A stretch of 64,000 nucleotides of DNA from a virus. The DNA is taken from positions 1-64,000 of the IMG/VR virus record IMGVR_UViG_3300023094_000009; one strand, given 5' to 3'. The notes under the pieces are model-generated. The model ran no database searches and had not been told where the DNA came from. It saw only the letters and a list, made by a program, of their open reading frames with translations. Position 1 is the stretch's first letter, and the number at the start of each line of letters is the position of its first letter. Below, piece after piece: positions 61,405-64,000 of the stretch. The position numbers were made by a program, and so were the translations under genes.

Positions 61405-61880
61405 AAGTACCAATATACTTAAAAACATTATTTTCACCCTTCAAGCCCTTAAAGCTCAAATTCTACTTCGGTAAGGTTGCTTTGGGATGTCCTTATTTTC
61501 TACCAAGACGCTTCGTGAAGTCTAAAGACAAACCCGGCTACAAAGTCCCCATTGCCAAGAAAGTAGGGTTTGATTTTGTTAAGCTTGGCTGGAAAACTAA
61601 GTGGAGTGGTAGGGATTATAGGTTCGAATGGTCTCCTAAGTGGTCATTTGTTTTCTTTGGATTTCAGTTTTGTATTTCTTTTATTGCGCCGGAACAGGAT
61701 CACTATTGGGAATGCTGGCTTTATTATGACAATAATACTGACAAAAGTAAATCTAAAAGGGAAAGAATTAAACAATGCAGAGAAGAGCATCCTTGTAGTT
61801 GGACAAGCTATTCAAAAGCTGGAGAGAAAGAAGAAATTGATTATTACGAATTTATCTTAAAGAATAAATATCTAAAATAA
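61401..61880 (+). CDS. conserved hypothetical protein, 159 aa
   Basis: Start ATG 61401 in ATGA overlap (61377 reading adds endonuclease shadow). Basic, aromatic protein with blocks KFYFGKVALGCPYFLPRRFV, KVGFDFVKLGWKTKW, EWSPKWSFVFF and YWECWLYY, recognisable as a family conserved in Bacteroidetes phages but without function. A motif copy (61662-61694) lies in frame. Unit ends here before a promoter. Confidence 0.65.
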   Translation: MKVPIYLKTLFSPFKPLKLKFYFGKVALGCPYFLPRRFVKSKDKPGYKVPIAKKVGFDFVKLGWKTKWSGRDYRFEWSPKWSFVFFGFQFCISFIAPEQDHYWECWLYYDNNTDKSKSKRERIKQCREEHPCSWTSYSKAGEKEEIDYYEFILKNKYLK

Positions 61881-61887
61881 CAAGTCA

Positions 61888-61922
61888 TTAACATTCCGAA
61901 CAGAATAATACTATTACCTTTA
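61888..61922 (+). promoter_or_regulatory. phage promoter TTAACA-N21-TACCTTTA
   Basis: TTAACA at 61888-61893 and TACCTTTA at 61915-61922, 17 bases before the ATG at 61940. Confidence 0.7.
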
Positions 61923-61939
61923 CAGAAAAGTTAGAAAGC

Positions 61940-62191
61940 ATGGAACACAAAGTAATGATTCACGGTTCACATCACTACACAATTAAAGTTAAAGGAAATA
62001 AGAAAACCTTATACTTTTCTTGCGAGGATTTTTGGGCAGAGGCGTCACAAGGCAAGAAGATAGCTTCAATAAAGAATACGGGGAATGGTATCAAGATAAA
62101 AAGATTCAATAAATTCTTGGGATATGGTGATGCTCTGGAATTGAACATCCTTCTTACTTGTGAATTAGGAACTAAATTTGAAATACTATGA
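61940..62191 (+). CDS. hypothetical protein, 83 aa
   Basis: First gene behind the 61888 promoter. Basic alpha/beta with YFSCEDFWAEASQGKKI. ATGA overlap with the next. Unknown. Confidence 0.55.
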   Translation: MEHKVMIHGSHHYTIKVKGNKKTLYFSCEDFWAEASQGKKIASIKNTGNGIKIKRFNKFLGYGDALELNILLTCELGTKFEIL

Positions 62192-62694
62192 CAATCCAAG
62201 AATTTTGTGAAGAAAAAAGAGGAACTTACGATAAGTTCTACACCATGTATGAAGTGTGCAAGAGTTTAAGTTTTGTAGATTTGAATGTTGACCCCATCCA
62301 AGCTATCAGAGAGGTTTGTAAACTTTTTATGGAGCATCCTTTATATGGAGAAGGTGTTATTGATGTTTCAGTTTCTTATGGCGATCCCTTTGAAGGAGAT
62401 TGCAGGTTGGATGAGGAGTCATTGAATTTCTTTGTTTATGATTTAGAAGAGTTTGTTGATCCTCTTTCTGGCGAAATTGTGAAACCAAGCATGAATAAAC
62501 TGGATGTTAGATTCATCATCAAAAAGTTTGCGGAAGACTCAGAAGAAAATATTTTAGCACAGGAATTAGACAAATGTAGAAGTCTTTCTTACTTTTACAA
62601 TAACTATGTCAAACTTGATGTTCAAGCAGACGTTTCAGATGAAGATATTCAGAATCTAATCAAAAATACACTTAAATTAAGAGGAAGATTATGA
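62188..62694 (+). CDS. hypothetical protein, 168 aa
   Basis: ATGA overlap. Helical N-terminus, acidic beta centre (VSVSYGDPFEGDCRLDEESL), helical end. Unknown. Contains a partial motif copy (62365-62385). Confidence 0.6.
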   Translation: MTIQEFCEEKRGTYDKFYTMYEVCKSLSFVDLNVDPIQAIREVCKLFMEHPLYGEGVIDVSVSYGDPFEGDCRLDEESLNFFVYDLEEFVDPLSGEIVKPSMNKLDVRFIIKKFAEDSEENILAQELDKCRSLSYFYNNYVKLDVQADVSDEDIQNLIKNTLKLRGRL

Positions 62695-62954
62695 CTAAAT
62701 TAGAGTTCTACAGGAAAACATATAGAGCCTATTGGTTATCTCAATTTTTACCTTCAAAGTGGTTAAATCCTCACAGAGGATTTTGTCATTTTTGGCGAAG
62801 CAGGAGTATGGGAGAATCTTTTAAAGTGACAGACCTATACTTATTAGCTGTAGCTCATCCTGAATTTTCAAATATGGGGTATTGGTTTGAGCGTGGGAAA
62901 ATAAAACCAAGATTACAAGTTTTAAAAACAGCAATTAAAAATTTAGAAAAATGA
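62691..62954 (+). CDS. hypothetical protein, 87 aa
   Basis: ATGA overlap. Basic Trp/His-rich protein (LPSKWLNPHRGFCHFWRSRS, SNMGYWFERGKIKPRL). Unknown. Confidence 0.55.
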   Translation: MTKLEFYRKTYRAYWLSQFLPSKWLNPHRGFCHFWRSRSMGESFKVTDLYLLAVAHPEFSNMGYWFERGKIKPRLQVLKTAIKNLEK

Positions 62955-63265
62955 CAGAAGAAGAAAAATTAAATGAAAGACTAGAATGGTTAGAGGGTAA
63001 CTATGATATGTCTGAAGACGAGAGAAGATCTGTATTACGTGCAATGGTTGAATTTGCTAATTTTCATGTAGGAGAAGCTTTGCAGGAGGCTAGTGAAAAA
63101 GCCACCATGAAACTTGAATATCCTGATGAGGCATATCAGGAGTCAAATGAAACTGGATTGAAGTTTGCCTGTGCTGATGATATTAGTAGAGGAGGAGAGT
63201 ATGGATCTGTAGAAATAGAAGAAGATTCAATTTTAAACGCTTATCCACTATCTAAGATCAAATAA
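62951..63265 (+). CDS. hypothetical acidic protein, 104 aa
   Basis: ATGA overlap. Acidic, helical N-terminal half, then a segment ISRGGEYGSVEIEEDSIL. Unknown. Confidence 0.55.
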   Translation: MTEEEKLNERLEWLEGNYDMSEDERRSVLRAMVEFANFHVGEALQEASEKATMKLEYPDEAYQESNETGLKFACADDISRGGEYGSVEIEEDSILNAYPLSKIK

Positions 63266-63267
63266 TT

Positions 63268-63468
63268 ATGAAAATTAAAGAAACTGAATACTACAACCTC
63301 ATAGAGGGAGAAGACGAAAATGGTGAATGGGCTATCCAGTTGAATAAAGCCAAAAGGGTTTGTCAATTAACATTGGAATCTGATGGTAATGATACTTATG
63401 TGAACCTTGACAAGAAAGAACTTCTCTTAGTTAGAGATTTGATTGATATACAACTTTTAAATATGTAA
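63268..63468 (+). CDS. hypothetical protein, 66 aa
   Basis: ATG two bases after the previous stop. Beta-rich first half, helical end (KELLLVRDLIDIQLL). Last cytoplasmic-looking gene before the secreted protein. Confidence 0.55.
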   Translation: MKIKETEYYNLIEGEDENGEWAIQLNKAKRVCQLTLESDGNDTYVNLDKKELLLVRDLIDIQLLNM

Positions 63469-63473
63469 TTTTT

Positions 63474-64000
63474 ATGAAAAATTTATTATTAATTTTCTTT
63501 GTTTTCAGTTTGTTTTGCGCGAATTGTCAGCCATATGTTCACACTACGGGATCTGTAACAACATGTTCCGGTTTATTTTATGATAACGGTAACACTGGTA
63601 ATTACCTAAATAACAGTAATGTAACTCAAACCTTTGTGCCACCTTCCTCTTGCTCTGCACTAAGTGTGACGTTTTCAGCATTTAATGTAGAGGCGGGTTA
63701 TGATTTTCTATATGTATATAATGGAAATTCCACAAGTGCTCCTTTGATAGGGACTTATACTGGAACTACCCTCCCTTCAACCATAGTTTCTTCCTCAACT
63801 GATGGTTCTTTAACTTTTAGGTTCACATCAGATAATACCCAACGTAGAGCTGGGTGGGTGGCTTCTTTCTCCTGTATCACAAAACTAACCTTAAATGCAG
63901 GAGTTGATAAAACAGTAAGTTGTCACGGTAATACTACTATGTCAGCAACTGCAACAACTTTAGGTTTCACTGGTTCCACAACTTACCAACAAAATCTAAT
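63474..64000 (+). CDS. secreted CUB-domain protein, 3'-truncated
   Basis: Runs off the window end (175 codons seen). Residues 1-~20 (MKNLLLIFFVFSLFCANCQ) are a signal peptide of the kind seen in Bacteroidetes exported proteins. Residues ~30-140 form a CUB domain: TCSGLFYDNG, C...S..F..FNVEAGYDFLYVYNG, PLIGTYTG, SLTFRFTSDN then W.ASF.C. A PKD-like or Ig-like repeat begins at LNAGVDKTVSC. CUB domains bind proteins or sugars outside cells and are frequent in flavobacterial surface and type IX-secreted proteins. Likely an adhesin or receptor-binding factor, or a captured host gene. A motif copy lies in its signal-peptide codons. Confidence 0.75.
   Translation, partial: MKNLLLIFFVFSLFCANCQPYVHTTGSVTTCSGLFYDNGNTGNYLNNSNVTQTFVPPSSCSALSVTFSAFNVEAGYDFLYVYNGNSTSAPLIGTYTGTTLPSTIVSSSTDGSLTFRFTSDNTQRRAGWVASFSCITKLTLNAGVDKTVSCHGNTTMSATATTLGFTGSTTYQQNL

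Noticed and set aside
1-64000. CRISPR array or classical insertion sequence
   Set aside because: The abundant repeat is short, degenerate, bidirectional and not evenly spaced with unique spacers; no transposase was found.

Overview
This window is one continuous stretch of an AT-rich, gene-dense bacteriophage genome. The host is most likely a member of the Bacteroidetes, probably the Flavobacteriia. Supporting evidence: every convincing gene is on the + strand; genes are short and often overlap by ATGA or a few bases; Shine-Dalgarno sequences are mostly absent; and transcription signals have the Bacteroidetes -7 form TAnnTTTG. No capsid, tail or terminase gene is recognisable here, so the window covers the DNA-metabolism and accessory part of a large phage. 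Layout: 1-9.7 kb holds small genes, a GroES-like/GroEL pair, a P-loop protein, an SSB-like protein with an acidic DDDLPF tail, and a metallophosphoesterase nuclease followed by an HNH endonuclease. 9.7-15.7 kb is a run of small unknown genes. 15.7-17.4 kb is almost gene-free apart from one 67-residue gene; it holds a terminator, a G9 tract, repeated half-sites of a dispersed motif, two closely similar promoters and long-range inverted repeats. 17.4-26.8 kb holds more small genes, several broken genes, a tRNA-Met and a tRNA-like element. 26.8-30 kb encodes a ribbon-helix-helix protein, a GIY-YIG endonuclease, a DnaQ-like exonuclease and a RecB-like nuclease. 35.8-39.8 kb is a nucleotide-reduction operon (redoxin, NrdB, NrdA) ending in a homing endonuclease. 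42.9-48 kb includes a GHKL-type ATPase and a DnaB-like helicase. 53.3-57.3 kb carries a family A DNA polymerase bracketed by two GIY-YIG endonucleases. 59.8-61.4 kb carries a DenV-like pyrimidine-dimer glycosylase and an HNH-AP2 endonuclease. The window ends inside a secreted CUB-domain protein. The recognised proteins fit one programme: helicase, polymerase, SSB, two exonuclease/nuclease systems and a glycosylase replicate and repair phage DNA; NrdA/NrdB plus redoxin feed dNTPs; GroEL/GroES fold phage proteins. At least seven endonucleases sit beside these core genes as mobile passengers. The most unusual features are: (1) a dispersed ~25-bp element (TTTTCAG, a pyrimidine spacer, then a CG-rich core and GAAA) present about 45-50 times in both orientations, mostly at gene boundaries; (2) a phage promoter consensus TTAACA-N20-22-TAyCTTTr and several leaderless genes; (3) two promoter-to-terminator units with no ORF, one folding into a pseudoknot-like attenuator ahead of an endonuclease; (4) a helicase ending in an SSB-like tail; (5) a zinc module shared by three otherwise different homing endonucleases. 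Functions are assigned from motifs read by eye; no database search was possible.
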